DNA from: Xenopus tropicalis
Lineage: Eukaryota > Chordata > Amphibia > Anura > Pipidae
Assembly: GCF_000004195.4 (NCBI RefSeq)
Contig: NC_030678.2
Span: 89,254,904 to 89,318,903 of the forward strand
Length of the DNA: 64,000 bases
Reading direction: 5' to 3'
The notes beneath the pieces were generated by a model. The model saw nothing but the letters and a program-made list of their open reading frames with translations, had not been told where the DNA came from and did not search any database. The translations under genes were made by a program, and so were the position numbers. This document shows, one piece after another, positions 21,468-62,172 of this stretch (positions within the stretch are counted from its first letter, which is position 1; each line of letters begins with the position of its first letter).

Positions 21468-22007
21468 TTAAGTGGAACCAAAGAGTTTATCCAAGGTCTT
21501 TTGTTCTTTGACTTCTTCCTGTATGCCTAGTGTTTGGAACATGTCCGTTAGTAACACATTAATGGCCTCTGATTGGGATCTGCGTGATGAGTCAGTAGGG
21601 TGCGTTACTGGGTCTAAGCTGTCAGTGTCGCTGAAGTCTGGGTTGTCCTCGTCCGAGGAATAGCCCTCTGTGTCTGGTTGTGCAGGGTTGTTAGCAATGT
21701 TGGTTGCTGTGCCCTGTGCCACTGGTTTGTCTGATGAAGCACCTTGTTGCGGTGGTTGCATGGTAGAAATCTTCTCTTGGGAAGAGGAAATGCCTAACAG
21801 AGTGGTTTGGAATGGTTTAAACCAATCTGGTATCTCGGCTGGGTTTTCAGCATGTTGAGGTGAACATCTTCTCTTTTTGCTCTCTTGAGCCTGTTCTCTG
21901 GGTCTGGTGCGTTTGCTCTGCCGCTTGCCTGCACCCTGAGGTAGATCTATGGGCCTTGGTGGATCTGCCGTGTCTGGCTTAGGAGAGTTATCTGCCTCAG
22001 AAGCCAT
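21468..22007 (-). CDS. DIRS gag-like N-terminal ORF
   Basis: A 179-codon frame with a good start (MASEADNSPKPD). It has a basic segment, KRQSKRTRPREQAQESKKRR (about residues 29-48), then an acidic, Ser/Asp-rich middle. It ends in a TAA at 21468-21470 although gag-like coding resumes in the same frame, so the stop looks like a nonsense mutation. The role is by analogy with DIRS gag (RNA packaging). Confidence 0.75.
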   Translation of the reverse strand: MASEADNSPKPDTADPPRPIDLPQGAGKRQSKRTRPREQAQESKKRRCSPQHAENPAEIPDWFKPFQTTLLGISSSQEKISTMQPPQQGASSDKPVAQGTATNIANNPAQPDTEGYSSDEDNPDFSDTDSLDPVTHPTDSSRRSQSEAINVLLTDMFQTLGIQEEVKEQKTLDKLFGST

Positions 22008-22307
22008 GTTAGGCTAGTTAGTGCCCAATAGGTAGGTAGGGTAAAGCAGAGTATAGAGACCGTGAGGGAAGAAATAGGGGAAAAAACAGGAGAGAGGGAG
22101 CTGTGCCCACCGTACCTGTGGCGTCTGGTAGCTTAAAACGCTCTATTTATGTTCCCCCGAGTGTAAGAGTCTCCTCTGATAGACCGCACCTGCTTGTTCC
22201 GTGCAGGTGAGCGTCAGCGGAAGTGCGCGCCGCGCTTGGTCCCGGAAGTTCGGGCTGGCGCGTTTGCGCGCGAAGGAAAATTGGCGCCTCCAGGAAGCAG
22301 GATAGCA

Positions 22308-22458
22308 AAGAACTGTTGGAGGAGGGGTTAACGCGGGGATGAGGGAGGCGGAGCAGGGGTCACAGGACCTAGTTTTTTCTTTCTTTTGCTATCCTGCCTC
22401 CTAAAGGGAAGAGCGCATTAACCCACTGTGCCTGTGCTGCCGAGGGACGACCGAGAAA
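22308..22458. repeat. DIRS right inverted terminal repeat
   Basis: Inverted partner of 17491-17633: GAACTGTTGGAGGAGGGG to CCTGTGCTGCC. Its outermost 16 bp (GAGGGACGACCGAGAAA) differ from the left terminus but match the internal region, as expected for a DIRS. Confidence 0.93.
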
Positions 22459-23060
22459 GATCAGATGCCAGATTAACCTTTAACAGACCAAAGCCATCAG
22501 GGATGCCACAGATTCAGTCACATCTTCATTCAGGGCAATCCTCCCCAAGATTTCAGCTTAGTGTGTTTAGCATTTTGGTGGTCGTACCAGTGCAGATTCA
22601 AGCTGATGATTCAGACAGAGTTGGAGCTTTTCTGCATGTATGGGTCAGTCCGACTGATATCTGGCTGCAAAGTGGCCAGATGGTTTATTGGGCAGGTTTA
22701 AAAAGCCCATCAGGGCAAGGATAGCATCAGCTTGCTAAATATTACTTAGACCGAATGAAGAATTTTAGTAAGTCAGATTCATTTCTGGCTACATATGGTG
22801 TCATAAGCCAGTTCCTTTCCAAAGGAGGCTCATTTAACATGAGCTATCAGTTTGGGACCTATATAATGCAGCCACTGCTAAACAAATTTGCAAGGTTGCC
22901 ACCTGGGCCTAATTACCAGCTTTCATTCATTTTATTTAGGTTGCAAGTCTTCCACAGAAGTCCTGCAGGCTGCCATCTAGTCCAGCCCATTGATGTACCC
23001 CATTGACACACAAGGAATCCTTCTCTTAAATGCTTTGGCTGTCTGTGAACTCCACCCTTT
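22459..23060 (+). pseudogene. Decayed DIRS-type recombinase remnant
   Basis: On the plus strand, opposite to the adjacent element, 22735-22800 reads AKYYLDRMKNFSKSDSFLAT, resembling the pre-catalytic segment of DIRS recombinases. About 22888-22950 reads ICKVATWA followed, after a stop, by a FIHF-like stretch, resembling the C-K-A-A-T-W...F-x-x-F-Y end. Stops and frameshifts interrupt it. The family call is tentative. Confidence 0.4.
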
Positions 23061-25169
23061 AGTTAGTTAAAGTTAAGGCAGCAACACATACGCCGCCTTG
23101 CCTGATTGGCCCACAGGCCGAACTGATGAAGAGTGTACAATGGCCACACAGAGTATGGCAGCATTTCAACTGTTTTAACTTTTTGTGAAAATACCACAAA
23201 TTTTTAGAAAAGCAAGAAATAAAGAAGAGCTGCAGCTTCACATTTCCCATCTGCCCATGCACTGGCTTATTTGTAGACCCACATCAATATGTGCATATTA
23301 TACATGTACCAATAACGGTACCAAACAATATTATTCATACACATGGCCAGCTTTAGTTTAGTAATATACTTTCAGTTTAACATTTATATGTATACAGAAG
23401 AAAACAGCATGTGTAAAGAAACCAAATATGGGGGGGGGGGGGGTTAATAGGGATGTTAGTAAAGGGTAAACCAGGGAGGTGTAGTTGCTGGTTATCTCTG
23501 CATATTGCTTTGTATTTATTTGTTTTTCATAACTTCACCTCAGACAGCTTGCTACAAATAACTGAAATCGTTATACGGACCTTATACGCAGCCTTATATA
23601 GAAGGGAGAAAGCTTATTTTGTCTGCACTTCTCTACTTCCTGTTGAACAAGGCAAAACCAAATCAACAGTCCATTAAGAATAAATAAACCCATCCCTTCC
23701 TCAAGCTATAGACTTTTAGATCAGAAGCAGCTCATTATACAGACTGTGCTTGGATGGGCAGGAGGTATAATGTCACAGATTTTGCCCTGTTTATTGCAAG
23801 AGATAGCTAAAAACATACATGTTTCCTAACTAAAAGAAACCCTACAGAGCATCCCATACTAAAGTTACCCTTGTCCTGCCTGCCACCCAACCCTACAGCT
23901 AGTAGTATCTGCCCCCTCAAACAAGAATTTACTGGCAGTACCTCAGCTGTGCAGGTTTTCCTCCTGCTACATGATTAATCTCTCTGCAATCTTGATGCAG
24001 CCTCTGACGCAAAAAAGCTAAGCGCAGTGGTAGCAAAGGGGGCGGCATCAACTTGGCGCCTCAAGCCAGGATCCCTGAGGCAGCGCTGGCTACATGGTCT
24101 CTGCAGCAGGATTATGCCTTAAATCTATTAACTGCCCCACCAGCAATGTTCCCTCTAACTGTGATAGTATACACATTTTCAGGCCATCTTATACAACAAA
24201 TTGTGTTGCACACAAAACATTTACTAAAACACAGAATTCTGTACTTATTCAGCTCCGCCCATTTCCCAAGTGCACACAGATTTTTAAAAGTGTGCACAGT
24301 GTTTTTAAAAGTACACACAAATGATAATTTTTATGCACACTGCCAAAAAAATTGAGGGAAACCTGATCATTGGGATTGTGTTTCTGATCCATGTGTGCTG
24401 ACAGGCCATTGCTGTGCATTTCAGAGCAGGAAGGGTATAGAAGGCAGTGGTTTTCTGCACTGTGTGCTAATACCCTTAATCTTAATTTGCCATTCAGAGG
24501 CAAAATGCTAGTCACTACACTTCCAAAGTATGGACATAAGCGATTTTACTAGATGGGATGGGAATAATAATTTACTAAAAGTTTTAAACTAGTTTTAGTG
24601 TTTGTAATGAGTGAATGAACTATTCTATTTATACGAATGTACATTCTAGATATATAAAAAGTAGCAGGAGTGATGTGTATAAATGTAAATAATAATATAT
24701 AGCCCACCGATTTTATCGATTTGAATTAGCTTCAAAACTTTATGTATTGCTCTGAATCCCCAATAGTACATGCCTGGATTTACGGATAGTTTCCAATTAA
24801 AAATATTTGAAAAGGAAGGGGGGGGGGGGGGAAGTAAACAGTTTTAAAATAATTTTCATAAACAAATTTTAATATTTAAAATAAAAACTCAATAAGACAT
24901 TATGCTAATGGCTACATGATTTTGTAGGTCACTATTACAGAGAAAAATTAGATCCATACCCAATAATAACAATGTCCACCCCTTTCTGTTGAAATACTTT
25001 TTTAGGTTCACTAAAAATATATGCTTGGTGAACATCCACATTTTGTCTGTTGTGTGCAGCCCAGCACTCTCCTCAATGCAACCTCCTCAACCTCCACTAT
25101 GGATAGAATTCCGAAGTGACGTTAGGGAACAAAGTACAATGAAGTCCCCTTTCTGCATAATGGAAAAAA
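23061..25169. other. Intergenic DNA between DIRS and kdm1a
   Basis: No gene found. About 24146-24367 may be a hAT-like element (CAATGTTCCCTCTAA at the left, TTGAGGGAAACCTG at the right), but I saw no clear target duplication. G tracts lie at 23430-23444 and 24819-24831. Confidence 0.35.
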
Positions 25170-25199
25170 TACCTCTGTTCAGAAGGCCTTAGCAGTGAT

Positions 25200-25205
25200 T
25201 TTATT
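25200..25205 (-). promoter_or_regulatory. kdm1a: kdm1a polyadenylation signal (AATAAA)
   Basis: AATAAA on the minus strand, about 210 nt after the stop codon. Cleavage would be near 25175-25190, giving a 3'UTR of roughly 230 nt. It is the first canonical hexamer after the stop. Transcript data would be needed to exclude a longer 3'UTR. Confidence 0.55.
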
Positions 25206-25414
25206 ATAATTATAAAAAAAAAAAAAAAGTTGAGTAGTTAAAGTCTATTGTGGTTCCCATGTGAGCACCCATTGTTTAAAAAAAAAAAAAAAAAAGCAGC
25301 GGGGGGGGAAAAAAAATCTTGGAAAATAATCCATTAATGCTTTTTGATGGTTAGGAGAGGTGTGTGTCCATATGTAAAGAATCCATCATGGTTTCAAGAT
25401 CCAGTTGAACTGTA

Positions 25415-54581
<29,167 letters not shown>

Positions 54582-54900
54582 CAGGCTGGAAGATATAGGG
54601 GGCGTGGCCTCAAATCAAGCTAAGGAGGCGGGCAGAATAATCAGAAGGAGCAACAGGAGTAGTAGAGACGCGCTCCACGCACCGGCGGCTGAAGCTTTGT
54701 GTAGTGGCGGCAAGCACGAGCTCTGCTCCTCTCCTGCGCGCTCCTGCAACACAGCCTGGGAGGCGTGAACGCGCAAACAGGTCAAGCCCCACCTCTCTTC
54801 ATTACTATTGGTGCTTGGGATAGCTCTCGCCCTTAAACCCCACCCCCCGTGGATCCCAGCCTTATTGTACCCTAAGAGAGAGATTTGCCAGCTGCGCGGT
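54582..54900 (-). promoter_or_regulatory. kdm1a: kdm1a 5' UTR and probable promoter
   Basis: A CpG- and GC-rich stretch, unlike the AT-rich surroundings. It contains GC boxes (GGGCGTGGCC near 54600, GGAGGCGGGC near 54625) and, in minus-strand reading, a CCAAT box (ATTGG at 54807-54811). No TATA box. The transcription start cannot be fixed from sequence; open frames here are CpG-region artefacts. Confidence 0.55.
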
Positions 54901-55029
54901 CCTTGGATTTTAGACTTTCTTTCACAGGTCTTTTCGCTTACCATCTGCTCTTGCCCCAAACGCGCCTCCTCTTTATCCTTCTGCTTGCCCTCTGCCCTTC
55001 TAAGTGCTATTGCTAGTTGCAACATTTTA

Positions 55030-55301
55030 ATTCAAAGGGGAACTATCGTGAACATAAAATTGTCCGGATGGGTAGATAAAGTGAAAATAGTAATCTTTTG
55101 AAACATACTTGAACAGAAATGCTTCCTTTTCAAATAAAATGAAGAAATCTACAATTGATTTAGTAAGTCCCATATCTCCTGAACACGCCAACACCAAATA
55201 TGTAAAGTTTTATGGATGGTCAAGATTCCTGACATCAACAGCTCCCAGAATCTCTGAGAGCCGCAAAGAGATTGATAAATGGAAGTGGCCACTATCAGTG
55301 T
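55030..55301. repeat. Satellite-related fragment
   Basis: AGTAAGTCCCATATCTCCTGA and ACCAAATATGTAAAGTTTTA match 3440-3490 of the 3.1-5.35 kb array family; it is cut by the hAT at 55302 and may resume at 55862. Confidence 0.6.
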
Positions 55302-55853
55302 CAGTGTCGGACTGGGACCCCAGGGGCCCACCAGAAAACCTTAGACCATGGGCCCACTCTCCAAACTATTTTTCCTCACTCAACCGCTTAATTCTCCAAG
55401 TCTCTTGTATTTACATGCTAGCATCTATTCTTCCATCTATTTCTCCTCTTTGTTCGCGTTCAGAAATAGGGAATGGTCACAGGGGCGGGCCAAGTCATCC
55501 GGGCGCCCTAGGCAACCCAGTCGGCTACCTCGCCCGCCCCGCCCCCTCCATTGGCGCGCATGCACATTTCGGGGGGGGGTGCGATGCCATGGGTCATTGC
55601 CCCCAATGCTTGTCATTAGCGGCGGGGGCAATGGCAAAGTAGGGGAACTAGTGGTAGGCAGCAGAGGCTTCTGCCTGGCACCCCCTAATCATTGCACCCT
55701 AGGCAGCCTACCCCTACCCCTAGTTCCTAGCCTACCCCTAGTTCCGGCCCTGAATGGTCATGAAGTAGGCCAAATGGTCAGGAGCAGAAGGGCCCACTGA
55801 CTCCTGGCCCACCGGGAGTTTTCATGGTATCCTGGTGGGCCTGTCCAACACTG
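55302..55853. mobile_element. hAT-like element (outer of a nest)
   Basis: CAGTGTCGGACTGGGACCCC to GTGGGCCTGTCCAACACTG. The flanking 8 bp are ATCAGTGT (55294-55301) and ATCAGTGC (55854-55861), 7 of 8 identical. Same terminal family as 11474-11714. Interrupted at 55480-55752. Confidence 0.85.
55480..55752. mobile_element. hAT-like element (inner of a nest)
   Basis: CAGGGGCGGGCCAAG to TAGTTCCGGCCCTG, with the exact 8-bp direct repeat AATGGTCA at 55472-55479 and 55753-55760. Confidence 0.88.
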
Positions 55854-56224
55854 ATCAGTGCTGTTGCAAAACCAGTTACAAAGTCGTCACAATAAATGTA
55901 ACCCCTCTTTTATGCAGCTCTTCTAAACACAGACAGCACTTTCTAATGACTGAAGTGGACTACATTCTAGGCATACAGTGGGGCTAGGGTTACCACGTGG
56001 CTAGATTTTACCTGCCTGGCCAGCCAATGTTATTTATAGGGTAAAAAGGCAAAAATATATGAAGGCCAGTATTTTTTTCCAGAAAAGGTGGCAACCCTTT
56101 GTGGGGCAAGGTGCAAATTGCAAACAGGGCACTTTAAACCTTGCCCTGTATATATATGTATATATACATATAATGATATAAAATGTCTGCATGTCAGGTT
56201 CCTCAATATTACAGCATTTCAGAC

Positions 56225-56690
56225 AAATGATCAACAGATTTTATTTTTTACAAGAACATACAAATGATTTATAAAGTCCCGTGTCTCTTGAACACACCAA
56301 CACCAAATATGTAAAGTTTTATATAGATTCCTGACATCAACAACTCCCAGAATTACACTCCCAAATCTTTAAAGTACCACACAGAAATCAGAAAATAAAA
56401 TAGGTAAATACATCTTTTTTTTTCTCCAGACTGCAAAATTGTAAATCTGCTTTATGAAATTTCTCAAAATCACCCCAATGCCTGCATTTTACCCCATCAT
56501 ATGTTCCACATATTCTAATGTATCCTAGAAATTACACTTTATATTAATGGCAGGACCCTTCTGAACAGTTTGATGCCCAGTGTGCATCAAGTAACAAAGA
56601 ATAGAGCAGATTGCAAAAAAATAACTGAAAACCAATAAAATCAATCACATTTTTTCTGACTAGAAACATAGGTCATTAGCATCACAGTTT
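56225..56690. repeat. Satellite-related fragment
   Basis: Contains AAGTCCCGTGTCTCTTGAAC, ACCAAATATGTAAAGTTTTA and CTTCTGAACAGTTTGATGCC, in the same order as in the 3.1-5.35 kb array. Confidence 0.7.
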
Positions 56691-57235
56691 AAATAGTTTT
56701 GTTAATCCAATGAAAGTTTACAAGCACAAAAAAGAATTCAAAACATACAAAATCAGTAAATAAATCACCAAAATAAAATACAAAGGATACTGCACAGTGG
56801 AAGTAGCGATAATGGTATTTGCATTGGCAATAAAACTTTTCTAAGGAAAAAATAATGTGTCACAATCCTCAAAAGGTTTTGTTTGTGTAAATGTGTGTTT
56901 AGTGTAAAAAGTGTGTTTTTGAGTGTGTAACACATATGTGTTGTAACAGACAGGCAGTCTAGAGAGGCATGAGGACCTCTTGATCCAGAGGTGGGCTGCC
57001 TTGATTGGTAGGGATGCTGTGGGTGACTGTGGAGGGCAAAGGAAGTGGAGGCAGCAGTAGAGACATTGTTTGCACATCTGCTTCTTAGGGGTCCCCAAGC
57101 AACTGCATCCAAGCCAAGGGCCTGCTTGTTCCCAAAATCTGGTATGCAACTGGTATGCTGAAGTCAATTTGCCTTTTTACTTGTATCCTAAGGCAATGAC
57201 GATCAGCAAGTATAAGTGCCCCTGATACCTTATAC

Positions 57236-57543
57236 CAGGGATCCCCAACCTTTCCTTCTCATGAGCCACAGTCAAATGTAAAAAGACTTGGGGAGCAACA
57301 CAGGCATCATAAAAGTTCATGGAGGTGCCAAATAAGGGCTAAGTGTGGCTATTGGGTAGCCTCTATGCACCCTATCAGCTTACAGGAGGCTTTATTTGGT
57401 AGTAAATCTTGTTTTTATTCAACCAAAACTTGCCCCCAAGTCAGGAATTCAAAAATAACTACCTGGTTTGGGGGTACTGAGAGCAACATCCAAGGGGTTG
57501 GTGAGCAACATGTTGCCCTCGAGCCACTGGTTGGGGATCACTG
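57236..57543. mobile_element. hAT-like element (CAGGGATCCCCAACC end)
   Basis: CAGGGATCCCCAACC to GGTTGGGGATCACTG. Flanking 8 bp CCTTATAC and CATTATAC, 7 of 8 identical. Charlie-type hAT termini. A small open frame across the right half is not a gene. Confidence 0.88.
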
Positions 57544-58499
57544 CATTATACAGTGGAAAAGGAGAAAATACTGGCACACCTATATTATATACAGTGAGAA
57601 GCAGCTAATACTAGTGCCCCAAGTATATTAAAATACAGTAAGAGACAAATTAGAACACCTTGAAACCATAAGAAACGAAGCAGTTGATATTTACACCTAA
57701 ACACATTTTTATATATATAGCTCTTTAGAAGGTGGAGATATTTGAAAAATGGTTAAAAATTTTAAATGTGTTGTATTTAGAAGCTTTCCTTTTTTAGCTA
57801 GTGGTTTAGCCAGTAATTTTTAGGCAGTTGGTATAAATTTATAAGAAGCTGAAGGCCCAGATAGGGTTGCCACCGTCTCTGAAAATAATACCAGCCTTCT
57901 AATATTTTTTATCTTTCTGCCCTATTAATAATTTTAGTATAAAGCCCTATATTTTCTTGCCAGACCTGTAAAATAACAGCCAGGTGGCAACCATAGGCCC
58001 AGGAGGTCAATGCATTTTAATTTTATAATGTCTTGTTCACAAAATTAGGGGGCCCTACATTGTTTTTAGAGTAGATCATTGACGGGATGCAGGCCATTGA
58101 GGTGAGGACCACATCAACAAGCCAACATGCTCCTTACCCTGATGGGATTTTTAAAGCTGCCCAATCGACATCTGACCGGTTTCAGTCAGATAGTTGCACC
58201 ACTGCAAAGACAAGTGGGTCTTTCTGGGCCTATTTTCAATCTCAGGCCAGGTGGAGGAAAGCCCAAATAGCCACAGGGGACTGCAAATGTCCAAAGGCTG
58301 CAAAGCTAGTGGTTTGTGATGGTATCAACAAAGGCTGATCTTAAATACAAAGGGTACTTTAAATGATGTTCATAGCTTTAGGGCAGGGGCACGCAAAGCG
58401 GATTGCATTTTTGTACACAGACAAAGGAGAGGCAATCTGTTTTCATGCACTCCTCTAGCTCCATTGAAATGCCCAGCATTAGCTTGAGAGTTAGAGAGG
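57544..58499. other. Unassigned intergenic DNA
   Basis: No gene recognised. An 83-codon frame at 58087-58338 has no family signature. Confidence 0.3.
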
Positions 58500-58738
58500 T
58501 AGGGCCGGATATGTTATCAGGGCACCCCGAGACCGCCCCCATTCCCCAACCCCCTCACCTGCGCGTGCATGTGTGTCCATATAACTCCTATACGGAGCAG
58601 TGGGGGAGAGATTACGCATCTGGTCCCCATTGCTCCGTATGTGGCTAAAATTTCAGTGTGGCTTGGGCAGCATGCTGTCCCTAAATCTGTGCCATTCTAG
58701 GCCCGGGCCTTTGTGGCCTTGCCACATATCCGGGCCTG
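58500..58738. mobile_element. Short hAT element with 8-bp duplication
   Basis: TAGGGCCGGATATGTTATCA to CCACATATCCGGGCCTG, exact direct repeat TAGAGAGG at 58492-58499 and 58739-58746. Related to 62636-62932 (GGCCCGGAT ends, CCTTTGTGGCC interior). Confidence 0.85.
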
Positions 58739-59657
58739 TAGAGAGGATATTGTTGTGGAAACTCAAAAATACAAATTTTCGCACCAATATCCACTCCGTG
58801 TAGCTCTACACAAGCCAACACCGGGCCTGTCTATGGAGCTATAGGAGTGAGTACCGTACATAAAAACAGATTTACTTTCCTCCACATTTGTACAAAATGT
58901 TCAACATTCTGTCTTTTACTTACACTTAATTCCTGGGTTATGTATTATCAGTTATCTTCAGTAAGGTTCTGCTACCTGAAAGCCTGACTTCCCGTACATT
59001 TTTATGGATAGGGCCCCCTAACAAAGATCAGGATACCAGTAAGCAGCACCAAAACTCTTAAGCCATGCCCATTTTATGAGCCATATCCATTACACTCCTT
59101 CACTAAAATCACAGCAGTTAGTTAATAATAGTGTAATGGTCAGTAAAGCAAGGGCAGACCTCGCCTGGTTCTAGGAGAACCAAAATGTTAATCAGGATTG
59201 GTCTTCAAGCCAGGACCCTTTAGCTTGCAGATATATACTGTAGATAGATTGGTGCAGCAGTCATCCTGATATAGTTACAGGGTACCAAAAAAAACCTATA
59301 CGTGTATCCAATTCTTCAGGGCACTCTTTAGGGCATGATGGCTCCAGCACTGATATTGTATACCCTGGGAAATTCATATATCCAGCTAATTCTTTACTCT
59401 CATGCCTCCCCAGTTTTCCTCCACTGTGCCTTCTTTAGACTTGGTGGGGGCTAACAAGCAAAATCTTGTTTTTTTCCTCAAATAATTGCTATGCTGTGCA
59501 CTAGAGGGGTAGAGGGCTCCAGGTGATCAATTCAAAAAGACAAGTAAGAGATTGGTTATCAAATAATAGCCATTATGTGGGGTGAGAAAACAAGGGCTAT
59601 TAATGGGTATGTGATCTACTACTTGCCACTATATTTAGCAGTCCACCATAAATATTT
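58739..59657. other. Unassigned intergenic DNA
   Basis: No gene or repeat recognised. Confidence 0.3.
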
Positions 59658-60106
59658 TTAAAGAAGGAAAGGTAAAAACTAAGTAAGCTTTACAAGGTCA
59701 ATACAGAAATGCTGCACTGAGTCCTCTATGAAAATAAACATAGGATTTCTTTTCTTATTCTTTTTGTACACATGTTCTTCGGTATCAGACTTCCTGCTCT
59801 CAGAAAAATCCTTCAGGGCACGGGCATGAGTCTGCTCAGTTTGCTCCTCTCTACCTCCCCCCCCCCCATCAGAATTCGCTCCCACTCCCAACTGTGCTGT
59901 GTAATCTTAGCTACCAGCAGCTAGAGCTGCAGCAGAAAACTACTGAGACCAATCTAAAATGGCAGCTGCTATCTTAAAGAAACAGAGGGAGCTTCTAGAT
60001 CTGTTTACTCGGGTATGGTAAAGCTTTATGCAGAATAAATATAGTATTCTAGCTTGCACTATTGTGGCTGATCTATTGGCAGTAAAATGCCTTTCCCTCT
60101 CCTTAA
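59658..60106. mobile_element. T2-like MITE (2347 family)
   Basis: TTAAAGAAGGAAAGGTAAAA through AACTAAGTAAGCTTTA to CCTTTCCCTCTCCTTAA. Shares its left 40 bp with the element at 2347. Confidence 0.75.
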
Positions 60107-60232
60107 GGGTAAGAGATCTATTGCGGGTGACAAACCGTCCCGAAAAGACTTTCCACCGGCAACAGTAGGAGTCACCGGTGGAAGAGCCGAGATCTATTGC
60201 GGGCGACTCAACCACTCTGTGGGTTTTTACCC
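60107..60232. repeat. Short fold-back repeat
   Basis: GGGTAAGAGATCTATTGCGG at the left, GTGGGTTTTTACCC at the right, with inverted CCACCGG inside. Abuts the T2-like MITE. Confidence 0.6.
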
Positions 60233-60980
60233 TTAAGTGCTCTTATGGGCACTGCCCACCACCATTCCAGTTTTGTGATATTGTGGTGATATTATCAGGG
60301 TTATGTAATAATAGGCACTAACTTTGCCCAGGTGAAGTAGCCCAAAGCAACCAATCAATGGGAAGCATTTACCAGTCACCTGTTTAAAAACAAACATCCT
60401 ATTGGTTGTTATAGGCTACTGCTCCTAGGCAAACGTCATGCCTTTTCTTACAAATTGGGATAAGTGGCTTATGAATAAAAGCAATTTTTTAGTGCCAGGA
60501 CAGAATACTTCTGAGCAATTGGTACCTTACCCACTGAACTGGTCTTCTGATATTGTGTCTGGGGGAGGGTGAGCGACAGTGAATGTGTGTGGTATCTCCA
60601 ATCCCATCAGACATTGTTTCAGTTAATGTTTTGGTTGTGAGACCTGCAGGTGGGGTGGTGCATTATTACTTCATTGAGCCTCTAATATAGTTGAATAACT
60701 GAATTGACCGAGGACAGAAATAGAAACATATCTTCCCAGTAAACAGGACTGTGCTCTCTCCTTAGTATGGTTCTGAGCAAGGAAGTTTCTCTCCTTCCTC
60801 CCCTTTCTCCCTTCATCGCCATTAGAGCACTGGATATGTCTCATCATTCACATATACTGTAGATCACTGGATATTGCTGTAGTACTAACCTCTAAGATCC
60901 ATAGTTGAGCCTAAGGGGAGTTAGTTTGAAAAAGGAAACATTAAAATAAGATTCAACTCATGAAAATAGATTTCTAACTG
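60233..60980. other. Unassigned intergenic DNA
   Basis: No gene or repeat recognised. Confidence 0.3.
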
Positions 60981-60984
60981 TGAT

Positions 60985-61065
60985 CAATCAAACAATGGCA
61001 CAATGGTTAACACTGTTGCCTTGCAAACACTGGGGTCCTCAGTTGGAGTCCAGTGAGCAAGGTGT
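60985..61065 (+). repeat. tRNA-derived SINE-like head
   Basis: TGGCACAATGGTTAACACTG, then TTGCCTTGCAAACACTGGGG, then GTTGGAGTCC resembles the tRNA-like promoter (A and B boxes) of vertebrate SINEs. No poly-A or LINE-type tail is visible. Confidence 0.5.
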
Positions 61066-62172
61066 TGGTATGTTCCACTCAATTACACTCCCACTCACCC
61101 ACTGTCCAAAAACACATCAAGTTACTCTTCAACACTTCATCATCCCTCCTTTCAACAGCCTGTCTGTGCTACAGTATACATTAATATTGTGCTAGCCAAA
61201 AGCTCTCCATAGAAGACTTTGAGTAGCAGCCCTACTTGCTGCACGATTCCAAGCACTACTTTGTGAACTGATGAGGTTTCTATTCAAGTGAATAGGAAGG
61301 GGCCCGAAGCTAGCAAATGGAATTTGATTTTTTACCACAAAGATCAGTCTTCCAATAGAACACTGGAAACATACCAACAATCTTCCCATGTGATATAATG
61401 GTTTTAACCTCCTCCAAAAGTAAGTTGACAGGTGAGGGGAGGCTGACATCATGTTTGCACAATATTCATGGAAACGGAAATATGTTTAGTACATACAAAT
61501 AACTATAAGGGGCATCTATACACAAAATGTTGAACATTCAAATGTACTCCATATGACTTGGGTCTTATGAGCATGACTTGGTAATTTTGACAAAGTTTAG
61601 TGCCTATAGGAGGTCTTCATTTGATCACTTAATGGTAAAATAAAAAATTTTAAAAGTGCATTGACCAATTAATTTTGTATGATTCAGAAATTCTGGCCAC
61701 ATTAGTAGGAATTTTACTATATATATTCATTATTTATAGTCATTATTATTTATATTAATTATATTCATTAGTTTTCCCAACTTAATGTCACCCCTCTAGG
61801 TACAGGTGTCAGTGCTAATTTCACCCTTGGCTTCTTTTGGTTAGTCTGCCTAGTGATGATATTTCACCTGTCCAGACTGTAAATAACCATCTGAGGCAGT
61901 AAGTTTGTAATTCCCTATCGTTCTTTCCCACCTCCATGCACAGCTACTGCCCCACTGGCCTATTTTTGCCCTCAATTCCCAGTTCACCCCCCTATGATAT
62001 CACCACCCTGCTGCCAAGAGTACTGGCTATTATTATGATTGCTCAAACCTTTCGGCTTGAACAATCATAAAGGAAACCCTGCATGAGTTAAGGAACATGT
62101 GGGGTTCAGGGGCAAAACCTTATTAGTTTTTGAATTTTTACCCAAACTTTTCGGTGCTAAACTTTTTCTTAT
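61066..62172. other. Unassigned intergenic DNA
   Basis: No gene or repeat recognised. Confidence 0.3.

Larger units (their letters stand above)
17446..22458 (-). mobile_element. DIRS-type tyrosine-recombinase retrotransposon
   Basis: About 5.0 kb on the minus strand, with the full DIRS layout: gag-like ORF, then an RT/RNase H/methylase-like ORF, then an overlapping tyrosine recombinase ORF. These lie between inverted terminal repeats, with an internal complementary region next to the recombinase end. No target duplication is visible, as expected for recombinase-mediated insertion. The termini read AAAGGGGATTT on the left and GACCGAGAAA on the right. Its composition (GC-rich coding) differs from its AT-rich surroundings. 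The gag and recombinase genes are damaged, so this copy is probably not autonomous. Confidence 0.95.

Noticed and set aside
22428..22724. 98-codon plus-strand frame at the DIRS right edge
   Set aside because: Begins inside the terminal repeat and runs into flanking DNA; coding evidence only for the short recombinase-like traces further right.
55109..55800. Frames of 177 and 150 codons
   Set aside because: They cross the nested hAT elements and the satellite-like flank; no conserved protein signature.
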